From assembly GCF_018691265.1 (NCBI RefSeq), contig NW_024881322.1:1426001-1490000 (forward strand): a DNA stretch of 64,000 nucleotides, in the 5' to 3' direction. The stretch comes from Tyto alba (Eukaryota > Chordata > Aves > Strigiformes > Tytonidae). The translations under genes were made by a program, and so were the position numbers. Below, one piece after another: positions 40,601 through 53,500 of this stretch. The first letter of the stretch is position 1. Each line of letters opens with the position of its first letter. Under the pieces are notes generated by a model that worked only from the letters and a program-made list of their open reading frames with translations, was not told where the DNA came from and ran no database searches.

Positions 40601-43600
40601 CCCAACCCCACGCGATTCACCTGCTTCAGAAGAAGAAGTGCAAAAGAAAAGCTAGTTGCATCACCTCAGACTAACTAATCGGCTGTCAAACAACATCAAG
40701 TTTCGAGTGGGCATCTCCTCAGTATGCTCGCATCAGGAAAGAAAGCCTGCATGCCTGCCAAGGTATCTGCTGCAATTTCTTAGCCCCACCTGCATGAATC
40801 AGCACAAACCCACGTGCCAGCTTTTAAATCTACTTTGCCAGCCTTAACGGATGTATCAAGAACCTGATAGCACTGGTAAACTGCAGTTGCATAGAACTCT
40901 TCACAACAAAAAAAGGTCATTGCTCAGGATACCTTGCAAACAAAACTGCATGCAGCAAAGCCTCTGTCAGTGCAGGGCAACTTTCTGCTGGGAGTCCTGG
41001 CAACACACAGCCTTTTGCTACAACTTCTCAAAAGGAAACCTGCCACCCTCTCCCTCTTGCTCTGAGAATCAAGAATACGTAGCAGGTACTCCTGGCTCAT
41101 GGAAAGGAGACAGTACGTTTGTATGCCAAGGATTGTTATCCTACATGCTTTGTAATGGGACCTAAAATTAACCGGTAACAAATGCATGCAACCTCTTAAG
41201 ACATCCTAGTTCCACCTAAAATACCTGAGTGCTGTTTACACAGAATTTAGCTAAAATTCTTTCTCTTATGCGGTAAGATCATTGCTAAATGCCATTATTA
41301 AAAATAAATTAAGAAAACAAAACATCACTTTTACAAATCACGTATTGAACACTCTTCCTAAGTCAGGAAAATAGGAAGGGAATACCAATGTCCTGAGTGA
41401 ACTGCAAAGATTTCAAAGCAAAACACAAAAAACTTTGGCAGTGCTTGGAGTGTTTTTATGCCAAAACACCTTGTCCTTCACATACACGATGGTCATCCCT
41501 AAGCCTAGCATGATTCTCAAGAAGGCAATCCATTGTGCGGTACCTGTAGCAAGAGATACCAGGAAAATTACGTAAAACTAGTTCAAAGGCATTCAGGCTA
41601 AGCAGTGTATATGTAAGTCTTCAAAGCAGATTTTATGGTATCCAAAATGACCGTGTGATTAGTGAGGACACTCAACATAGTAGGTCAAACAACATGTACA
41701 AAATTTATTTCTGCTCACCTCTTATAAAGGTGAAAAAAATACCAGATGTGTAACAATCAACTGCACTAATGGCATCAAGTTAACATCAGCCAAGTTATGA
41801 ATAATAATTATGGTACTAAAGTGCACAAATAAGTCCTAAAATGTTCTGGCAGATATTTACATTTCATCTGTAGAAACAAAGACAAAGAACACATTCAGGG
41901 ATTAGAACATAAAGGCAAATTCTGGGCCTCAGCCTAAAATATGTAATAAAGGATGTCCTACTCATCCAGTGTAGCTCCTTCTAAGTGAAGTTTGTAGGAT
42001 CAGCTCTTTACAACCAGATGAAGAAAAACGCAGTAAGCATGCACATATCTGTTTCTTCAGTATATTATTTTCAAGAACATAAAAACAAACCACCATCAAA
42101 ACCATCTCAAGTTATAGATTAAAATTTAGGAATGCAGTATTTAAGAAAAAAAAAAAAAAAAAAAAAAAAAGAAAGTTTTGCTGCAACCTGCTATCTCATC
42201 TAGTGTGTTTGCTCTCATGTCCAACATGACCGTCCCATTAAGAATACAGCTTCGCAGTTCAAAGAGACTGTGCAGAGACAGAGTCGCTACGTAAGGCTTG
42301 CTCCATCGATCACCCCCATCTTCAACATCCTCTTCAAATTTCAGCCACCTGAAATGCATACACGTACGCGCAGTTATATTTCTCCTGCAAACAGACAATT
42401 TGGCAAGCAATCCCATTCTTCCCCGTGGCTTCTGTATGACATGGAACAGGAAATCCCATCAGCTCACACCGGCTTTCGTTTTCTCAGACAATCCCACTGA
42501 TTCACAGTCATAACACTTTTATCAGGGCTTGCAATCACACTCAGCTGGATTAGCTTTCGCCCATTTTGTTTCTTTTGGCTTGAACAATACCTGCCTATTC
42601 TCGAGTTCTTGTGAACAGGGTGGGATTCTGCCTTATTACTTGACTTGCATATCTCCGTTTCATCAGTATTTTAGGACCAGAAAGCTGTCTGAAACGGGCC
42701 ATACACCATGTTCAAGTCTCCCAGGGCGCTAAATCAGACATTTAAGAGCTAGGCAATGTGTAACTATAAATTGATCTTGAATGTAAATTGAACTTCTGCA
42801 AAAGCTAGCATGCAATAAGGTAATTAGAAGTATGGGATGCAGAAGAATTTATTACAGTGCATCCGTAGAAGGAGGCAAGTGAACCAATACACATCAAAAA
42901 TAACCATGGCATCCTGTAATGTTCATGCGTGCAATTTGCAAAAAATTAACCAAATACTATCCAAGAACATATGGATATACCCAGTTTTCTTCATGTTTGA
43001 GTAAAAAAAAAAAAAAAATTACACTAATGTATCAGCGACAATAGAGGAGCAAGAGACTTCCGTGACTGAAAATGCTGTCCTTCATGGCTGAACACCTGTG
43101 TAACTAAACAACGGTTGTACCTTTCACAGTGCTTGGTATGATCAGTTTTAGGAAAGTCAACACAGCACCAGTAAGACTGAGAATCTCTTGAGAAACCATA
43201 TTGATCCTTCCAGAGTTGGGCAAAAAGAATAGAAGTTTTAATTTGCTGAGTGTGAACTGAGTGAGCAGGTTCCGTGTTTCATGAAAATTTTAACCTAGCC
43301 CTGGTTTGCGGTTCTTTGAAATAAAATCACTGGAAGATATAGCTTGAAACAATCTACTTTTAGCATACCTAGCTGTTTCTTTCCATTCATATTCTTCCCC
43401 ATCCCTGAAGCAAAGTTCATCCATTTCAGTGAAGAGATCATGGGGAATGTGTTCATCATCATCTTCAGTACCCAAGATAAACTGCACTCGTTGGGATGGT
43501 GTGTCTTTGAGAAAAGGAGAAACTGAACAATTAAAGGAATTCATACTTCTCTGATGCAAGAAACACCACGCAACAGTTAAATCTCCTGCTCTCAGTTACA

Positions 43601-46600
43601 AATGTACAGCACAATATCCTCTTCGAGAGAGAAGAGGAACGAAAGAAACATGGACATTTCTTTAAAAGGAGGCCCGTTTAAAATTTTTCATTGTTTCTGA
43701 AAACAAAACATCTGGAAACTTATGTTTATGTAACACAATGAAGTGTTTTTATCTCTTTTATAGATTAACAAAATGAAAATACACAACAGAAAAATTGGTC
43801 AAAAAGATAACAATTAATATACCAAAGGGTTAGAAATCTTGTTTTCACACTTTGAGAACGAAATAAATGATAACATCATGACACAGACACTAATTAAAGG
43901 AGATTAAAAAAATAAATAAATAAAACGTGTTGATGGAAACAAATAGCCTGATTTATAGATTGCCCTAGTAATAACTCAAGATGCTAACTAGCTGTGGGGG
44001 TTTTTTTTCCCTTCCTCCCCCTCCTCCACATAGTGGGTAGCCAGGTATTCATATTGTTAGAGCAGCAGATTTTACAACAGACTGTTGCTACTTATATAGG
44101 ATGGAAAAAACTATTAATTTTCTTATTGCATAGTTGGAGCACTGTACATAAATCAGCATAGTAAAGCAGAAACTACACTGCTAAAACATTCAGGATATAT
44201 TTCAACTTCTCACAGTATAATGCCTCGTGGAACAGTGTCAGTAATAACTCATAAAATTTAACTATATTTATTCATCAAATATAAGTAGTGGAGTTCACTG
44301 CTATGAGCAAAACTTTTTAAAAAAAAAAAAAAAAAACACACCACAATTTTAGAGATATTTTTAATACCTATACAGAGACCTTGGTTCAATCCAAGGCAGA
44401 GCTTTCAAATTCCAAGAGTTCAATAATGGAGTAATCGCAATGTTATCTGAAGGAACATCGGGTATTGACAACCCAGGTAAATCTCAATTTTAAAAATTTT
44501 ACTTCGTTCACTGAAACATCACTCTCACAGCTGCTAGATTTGAACATACAACTGCAGGCTTCCACTGCAGAAGGAAGATCACCGTTTAGATTTAGACATA
44601 AGATCTGAATTACTAATAAACTTCATTCAGAATTTAATTTTGGTTTTGCATTGTTGCTCTGGCATCAATCATCATCCAATCACATAATTCTGAAATGAGC
44701 TCTTGAATATAAACATCCATTATCAATGAAGATTACAGAAAATTGTTTCCATCCCAGAACCAACATATCCCAAGAATCCTGCCATATCCTATGGATCCAG
44801 GATAGAGAAGCAACCAGGAGAAGGGAATTTCTATCTAATATTACTCGTTGCTTCAGAACCTGCACAGCAAATCTCTACAAACGTAAGACCGAATTGTAAT
44901 CATTTGTATTTGGGAGGGGAAGTTTTGAAGACAGATGAAACTGGGAGCTGTAGGAGAAGGGTAAAAGGAGACTTGGCAAAGCATTCCCCTTTGCAAACTC
45001 CTGTGTTTCAGAGAGCTGGCCCCTTGCTGAACACCGCTCTAGTCATAGAAAGGTGAACAGCATGGTGTCCACGCTTGAAGTGAAACATTGCATCATAGCT
45101 TTCCCATTCATTACAGTCGAGGAATAAAGAAAAACTGCTGAGAGTACTGCCAAATAGTTTCATTTCAGAGAACGATATAACAAAGTCGTCATCTCTTGAG
45201 GATCACGGGCAGGCCAGGGAGGCAGTGTCTGATCCAAAACTAAAATTTAGGAGGCGGTACAATTCCTCTACCAGCAGACAGCAAGAAGGCTGAAGTAAAT
45301 ATTTTAACAGATCACTGATCAAATTACCATGGCAAATGCTGCTTCACAGCTACATTCATATTTCCAAAAATCTTGAGTGACAGAGGAAGAATAATGCAAG
45401 ACTACACAACATGAAAAAAAGTGTCTTATTTAAATAATACAGATTTTTATGCTACACACGTTGAGTTTTACAGAGCTCTCATCTGACCTATTCAGTGCAG
45501 GCTGGCGAACATTCATACAGACGCTTGGAGCAAATCCAGCAGCTTATGACTGAGATAAAACACAACCACAAAATCCTTGCCTGCCTCTGCATAAAGGCAT
45601 AAATTACAGTGAAAATCAACGAAACCGCACAAAACATCATTTAAGCACAGAGTAACTCCTACAAGTTTCTTTCCAAGAGACACAAAGAACCCGCACAACA
45701 GATTTCTTACCATATGACGGAGATTCTCGGCCATCATCTCTGTCAGTTTCTTTTTCTTTTTTTCTCCGGTGATGCCTGTGCCCACGATGTCTATGCCGCC
45801 GACGGCCTTGCTTTCCAAAGGGAACGTGAACTCCAATATACACAGCTCTATGGCCTTTTCAAGAAAGTTTAAAAGGAAACAATTAAACAAAAACCAACCT
45901 CCTGTCCCAATTTAGCGTCTTAGTCAAAAAGACGAGGAGCTTGACAAAAAGAAACCCAAAAGCACTTGGCAAAACTACCCTGAGTGAACTAATATTTCTA
46001 TTTCCTTTCCGTCATTCCCTGGTATCAAGGAACTGGTGTTATGCTCATTTCACTGATAAATTGGACCATATTCTTATGTAGTTTACGAACACGGGTGTGA
46101 AGCCAGTAATATAGGAACGCAAGCCTCATCTGCAAAACAGAGAGAAACTACTTGATAAACACCAGGGCAAGGCAGAGACATGACGTGATGCTCCCTCTCG
46201 TTCGCAGGACAGTCGTGACAAGGGCAAGACGTTACCCTCTAATTCAGTTAATGAACTTCACTAAGAAATCACCCATTGTTCAGAGTCTGCAAGGAGTTTT
46301 CTCTGCTTGAATGAACTGCCAATATTTCCTCAAGTAGCATGTGGCACATCTGGGTGAACCTGATGTTCAACTGCATACCATTAATTTCGTATCAGTTTAG
46401 GAGTGTAAAAGGAACTTACATGCCAAAACATCCAATAACTTCCAGAGAAGGTTGGGTTGGCTTTTTTCTATTCTAGCGTTTTTTAATAAATTTATGTAGC
46501 GCATCCTCAAATTAATACATGCTGTTCTTTAAACATGTACTTTCAACATCATGTTTTTCCTTTGACCATTTACATTAAGGCAATACTAGCATCAACAACT

Positions 46601-49600
46601 TGGCAAAAGAAATCAATCAACAGACTGTTATGAACAGATGACTACCATGTCTCCTGTAACGGGGTTAGTATATACAATAACCTTTTCAATTCCTTTTTAA
46701 ACAAACAATCTCAGGAAGCAACTCATTAACTATAAGCCTGGAGGTTAACACTAAATACTTTGTTTCATACTGTAGAAGAGTCATTACAGAAGACTGACAT
46801 TAACAAAAGGAAAAGGAAGTGGTTTTCCAGCTCTTGCAGAGATGCAAATTCAGCAAATTTACAGAAGACAAGCAAGCCCTAGGAGTCGTGGCTGTGACTG
46901 TGCACATATATATATGTACAGCACACACACAGACTAGATAAAGGACCCTGAAAAATTCTGGTGATTACAGAACCTTCAAGAAACAAAAAGATGTAGTATG
47001 TCAAACTTGTTTTCCAATAAAATAATCTTTCAGCCCCAAAAGATACACAAAACTTTTAGAAAATGGTATTTTTACAGTGCTACATAAGTAAAAGGACTAT
47101 GCAAAAAATCACAATAATGTGTAAATTCAACATTTAATTAACTTGGTCAAGATTCCTTTTCAAATCATAAGATCTGATTCCTGTTAATTAGTCAGCGGAT
47201 TAGCACTGTGACCAAATCTGAAATTAAGCACATTAAAAGCTATCTGTTTCCACGTAAGAGTGGAAACCAGATTAATTTGCTGAAGCAGTCAGACCTATTT
47301 ACGGAAAGAGACTCTTCTTTTGTGAGCTTCTAACAAGAACGCTCAGCCCCTGCCAAGCAGCCTGACCTCCAACCCCACCCTCCACAACTACCACACACAA
47401 TGCAATTCCCAGAGAAATCAGGGCAAATGTGGCACCTAAACATACATTAATGCACTTGATGTATAATATGACCAGGCAGCACCGTTAACGACGGTCACAT
47501 TATTGATGCCACAGTTATACAATAATCTTATGCATAGGGAAAGCAAAAGTACTCGGTTCAAAAATAGCTGCATTACTCACCACACCCCACTCACACCTGC
47601 ACGGTGCGATAGAGTGACCCACCACTCACAGCAAATGTTATCATCCTTGTTAGGATTTTTGTTTTATTTTATATATTCAATTAGCAAGCACTATATTTTT
47701 ATTTTATATCTCTCCCTCTCTCTGTATAGATAGATAGATAGATAGATAGATATAGATATAGATAGATATAGATATAGATAGATCTATAGATATATCTAGA
47801 TATATCTATATAGATATAGATATAGATCTACATATAGATATATCTAGATATATCTATATCTCTATATATAGAGAGATATATATAGATCTATAGATATATC
47901 TAGATATATCTATATGTAGATCTATATCTATATCTATAAAACCCGTTTTATTCATTGTCAAAGTATTTGATGTTTTTGCAGGAACTATTTTTTCCTAAGA
48001 GAAACTCAAACGTATTTCTAGTAATAGGGCGTTTCATATTATCAGCTTGTTTTAATATTCTTATCAAGACTAAGCCTGTTGTTTTGATCATTGCACAAAA
48101 AAAAACTGGCGAGTGATGACCGTCTGGAAAATTTCAAGAATCTGAAATCGTTGAAGATTTTACCTCCCGAAAAATTAGGAGGACTTCCACATTTTGGTCT
48201 CTTGACGTTTCCATAAATTAAACCAAAAATTCCACACTGCTTTCTGTACTAAAGAAAAAACAGAAATCCCATACAATTTTTTCAGGAAGTTCCATCTTGA
48301 ACAATTCACCCCCCTCTTGCAAAAATGAGCATTTGTAGCAGTGTGACCGTTTCCATAGTCAAAGACCGCGATGCTGCACGGAGGAGAGGTGGAACGAGGC
48401 ATCTCCTATTACAAAACTGCAGACTGACCGAAAAATGGTTTTCGATAGCAAAGTTTGAAGGAGAGGAGATGCGTTGCAAGGTACAGGCAAAAGCTATGGA
48501 AAACCAAGCAACGAACCAAAGGAGTTTTGCAACAGCCCTGTGCCCACAGCAAACGGCTTTCCCACCCCACACGCAGCGAGCTCTCAGCCCCCACTATTCC
48601 CAGGTGCCCCGAGTAGGCTCTGCCAACTTAGCCCTCAATCCGGGCTGCCAGCCCACAACCTGTGACATTTGATATTACTTTCTCCTCCAGAAGGGAGCTT
48701 GAAAGACGCCTTCTCTCTACTCCAACAGATCCGGGTGCCACAAAGACAGGGGAGCGGGCTAGCAGTGGGTTATCCTGCCCTCCAGGCCACGCTGCCCAGA
48801 TGCAGCTGTCGTGTGAGTGGGCACTTCCTCACGCAGCCAGCCGTGCAGGTAAGGGTAAACCAAACCATCAGACTGCTATACCCCCAGCTGCAGTTTGGGG
48901 TGAATGCGAAACGCTGACAAGCAAGGCTATTTTCAGCAACTATTAAGTAAAATGCATCGCAACCCGATGTAATTCTAACGAAAACAACCTGATGAGCCTC
49001 CGAAACTTGTTTTCTTTTTTTGGAGCAAGCGTGGCAGGGTTGCAGTACAATGGACTAACCAAGAAAAGTTTGGCCGTGACAAACAGCAGCTTATGAGTGC
49101 ACCAGACTGCTCCTTAGGAGGCCTCTCAAGACATCTCCACCACTGCCTAGGAAATCCAAAACCACTGCTGCCGACAATACTACCACGATTACCCAAACAC
49201 TTGTTGCGCCTATGTATTCAACTCCAAAAGGCAGAGCAAAACTGCCTAATAAGTTGGACATGATTAATTCTAACTCCACAAAGGAAAGCAGTGAGAAGCT
49301 CTCTAAAAATAAAGATGGTCTGTGTTACCTTAAGGTTCATTATTCAGATCAGAGTAATTAATGTTTACAGGTGGAAAGATAAAGATTTACTTACAAACAC
49401 AACTGGCAAGGAAAAACTAAACAAACAACACAGGGAATTTTTTCCTTTATTCCCAATGAATTGGGCAAAACAACTTACAGTTCCCTTCACCCTGGCCAAA
49501 AAAAAAAAAAAAAAAAAGCCAGAAAGGCAACTAGTATAATAGCAATAGAGAAGCAGATAACTCTAAAAAAGGCTGGAATTCATATTACTAGCATCAGAGC

Positions 49601-50519
49601 ATCAGTGTTATTTCTAAAAGGAACACAACCTTCTACTTCAATATTGTTTTTCAAAGCTTGAAAGGTACAATTATGTGACCTCCAAAGCTTTATTCACAAA
49701 AACTTCTGTGCACAGTACCACTTTCAAGAAAATCTTGTTATAGAATTAATTTAAACCAATAATCAAGAGACTTAGTAGATTGTCCAATACTAAATTTAGT
49801 AATACAAAGCACAAGAGATAATTGTTCATTTTAATTTAACGTGACTTTATCCAAGCTTAGCTGTTCAAATCCACCAAGAGTATTTATTACTTTAAGTCCT
49901 TATTATGAAACGAATTCAAATGTTGGAAGCTTGCTACACGTCTCCATCACATGGTTGGTCTTACTCCAAAAGTCAATTTGTATCAGGTCCTATAAAATTT
50001 ACAGAATAGAAAATGCTCTGTTTAAGTTCCCTGATCTCTCCCCAAAGGCCCTAAGAAAATGGTAATAAAAGACTTCTGAAGTCCAAGAGAGATCAAAAAC
50101 ACGTATCCAAAAACGCTCTGATGTGGCAACCCTGTAAGTACAATTCCACACAGAACTTCCTTTTTTCCTAACCATCACTTTGTTAGCTAGATGCCTTTTA
50201 AGCTTCATACAAAGAAGAACATTCTTCCCCACATTAACAAGGGAAAGCAAAGAAAATCCAGTGCGAGTTCTCAAATCCTGTTACTTAGGCATCTGCACTG
50301 CAGAGATCATACACCGATTACGGTTGGGAGGGACAGCTGGAGGTGGCCTATCTGGCCCAACCTCCCTCACAGTTTATTTAGCCAACTTCCAAGCCAAAGC
50401 CATCTTTTTGATCACGCTCGTCAGGATGACAACCAGCCCAGCTTTCAGTATCTGTAAGGACGGACATTCTACAGCCTCACCAGGCAACCAAATCCAACCC
50501 ATAACAACACGCTGTATGC

Positions 50520-50556
<37 letters not shown>

Positions 50557-53500
50557 TAATATCCAATCGGCACTTCCAGTACTGCATCATGTGTGTGGTC
50601 CCCCTCACCCTTCCACGAGCATCTCCAACCAGAGTCTTGACTCCGTCCTCTCAGGAAGTTCCCAACAGGCTGTTGAAGACAAAAACTTCATGACAAGAAT
50701 TCCTATTTTTCCAAAATCCTTCAAAGAATAATTTGAAGATACATCCTTTACTTCATACGGAAGCCTTTATTTAATCCAATAATGTCATAAGCTACCTTGT
50801 CCCAGCATGGAGCTTTCAAGCATGGAAAAACTGAAGGATTTGCAGGAGAGATCCTAATCTGTTCCTTAAAACCATAAAACTGGAAAAAAAAGAAACTGTT
50901 CAATGTCTTCTAACTGACATCCCCAAACACATTACCCTAGTAGGAAGCATTTGAAATCTATAACCATCTCACGCCAGGACATTAGCTCCCCTTACATCAC
51001 AGAAAGGACTTGTACACACAAAAAAAAAAGCTCAATACAATTTATTAGCAAAACTTCTACCTCTTCTGCCACAGGTCTGCTCCAAAGGTAGAAGCACACA
51101 AACGGGAAGAAGAGTCTTAAGTGGACGGAAGAAGTAAAGAGTGAGAACGAGAAAGTCTTTTCATGCCCCCAAAAGCTTAACAGCCAAAAACTTAACAACA
51201 AAGGTCTTCTCCAAATATTCTTTGCTCTGGTGAAACTTAAGAAACAAGTAGAATCCCTCATTTATACACACACAAACCCTTTTTGTTTAAAGTTAATTTA
51301 TTTATAATGAAAATTCTGAACATTCTGTTCAGTCAGTAATTCACTGAAAATACTGCTAACCATGCTAATTCTCTGATTTTCTAATTAAAAGTAATGCCAC
51401 ATTTCTTCAGTATGCAATTAAATGTCCAATTTAATATTGATAGTAAAGTTCTTAGTGTGTGACACAAACTAAGTATTTCAAAATAAACAGTAGTATTTTA
51501 TGAACTTCTCTCATATGAAACATTCCCAAGAAACAGTCAAACTATTTTTTAAGGCATGAATGTGGTAAAAGCGAATATGAAGTATTTTAATATAATCTTG
51601 GTTTTTCATGCATGAATTGATTATTTAAAAGCCCTATTATTATTACCAATAATTCTTTTTCTGTGCTTTCTTAAAAGAATCATTTGACACAAATTATCTC
51701 TTGCTTTTGGAATATAACATTTGAATTACAGTTTTCTAACCAAACCTGTTTAAAGGAATAAAGAAAATTCTTTCCCAGGAAGAGTTATATGCCATAGCTG
51801 GAGCCCAAAGGTTCCCCAAAGGGCAGCGTAGTTTAGAATCCGTTCAACTCCCTGAGCTGTATCCTGAAATCTCCTGTTGCTCCGAGTAATTAGGTGTATC
51901 TGAGAACACACTCTCTATACTAAAATACTTGGACAGATAGAATTGAGACGTGTAAGCCAAAAATCCCGTGTGCATACCATGCAGCACGGCAGCTCAGTAA
52001 GAGCCCTTTCTGGCTCCACGGGGGAAGACAGCGTCACACCACGCTGGCTGCCGGGAGCGTTACACGCCAGATTTCTCACTACACAGAGAAGTGGGGGGTT
52101 TTTCTGACTTCAAGCCACAGACGCGATGGTAGCGGCAGTCATGAGGGAAAAAACGCACCGAATATTGCTATTTGACACGATCAGCAATATTCAAGAAGGC
52201 ACCATCAGCAATCGCCCTCAACGGGCGGGTAAGTAATGGCACGAGGAAGAGCTCGGCGCCAGCTGACAGAGCTGCCCGGGGATTTTGGCACAGCACGTCC
52301 ACCCCCCCGTCTGCCCTCCCTCACCCGGGAACGGAGCCAGCACTTGGTACGGGGGGGGGACACACACGGGACAGGACAGGGGACACTGCCTGCCCATCCA
52401 CGTCAGGGCCCCCCACTTTAGCTGAGCTGAGGGTTCTGCGTCCAGCCTGTCTCCGCAGCAGGGCTCAGTCAAAAGGTTACACATCTGAGATCATTTCAAA
52501 GAGCTGTTTGTGTTGGCGGGGGGGGGGGGGGGGGAACCTAGAAACATGCAGTTCAAGCAAAAGCCCCATTAAGATCAAAGATGCGTCCACTTCGAAACCA
52601 GCGCTCTCAGCCTTTCACGGATGCCATGCCCTGGAAGGACACAAGGCTTCCCTATTCAGACCTACCGTGCTTATAAAGTATTTCAAAAGAACCATTTGCA
52701 AATAAGACTTCCCCACTTCGTCAGTGTTTCACAAGGACATTCTCATTACAAAGCTGATCACCCTCCTCTCCTGTACAGCTGCTCTGCACATCTTTAGGTG
52801 GAGCAGCTTGGCCCCAAATGCATCTATTTCCTGATGTTTTAAGATGTGAAAAATATTGCAGAGGGAATCTTGACTCACGGAAGGGTACCCTTGCTGAGAA
52901 AAATCCTCAAACTTTCACACTTTCTTTATAAAATAGGAACTGTTCAGAAATAAAGAAGAAAGTGTCACACGTTAAAAGCTTTAACCGCTGTGAAACACTA
53001 GCTTTCAGTGAATTACAAATGGAGAAGTCATCCATTCAGAAAGATTTCTGACATCCATCAAGTCACAAGTTTAGCCGATTTTTGGAATAACTGATTTTAA
53101 AGGGATTAGAAATAGTAAGATAAATGTTATGAAAAGCCATCAAGAAACAATAGGCTGCAGAATCAAGCTCAGTCTCCTATTTCTTCTGCCTCATCTCAAA
53201 AATTCTAAATTTGAGCCGTCTGGGGCCATCCAGTTCACTGACAGCTTTAAGCTTCAATTAGTACTGTTCGGTAGAATTTTGGCCATACTACTTGATTAAC
53301 AATTTTACATATGCTTCAGACTATAAAACTGCAGTTAATTACCTTTTTATAAAGTTTCTGGTGCAGTCAGAATGGAAACATTATAGAACGTTCGCTCAGA
53401 TAAAGAAGTCCGAAAGTAAGTAAAAAAAAAAAATACGTTAGGACACAGTTTATGTCATCAACTTTTAAAAAGCATTGCTTCCATATTAGTCTATTTTCAT

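Noticed and set aside
40851..41165. 104-codon plus-strand open frame in an intron
   Set aside because: No family resemblance, no splice context, and length compatible with chance.
52172..52705. 177-codon plus-strand open frame, the longest in the window
   Set aside because: It lies antisense in an intron, in GC-rich sequence with a G17 run, with no recognisable domain and no splice or promoter evidence.
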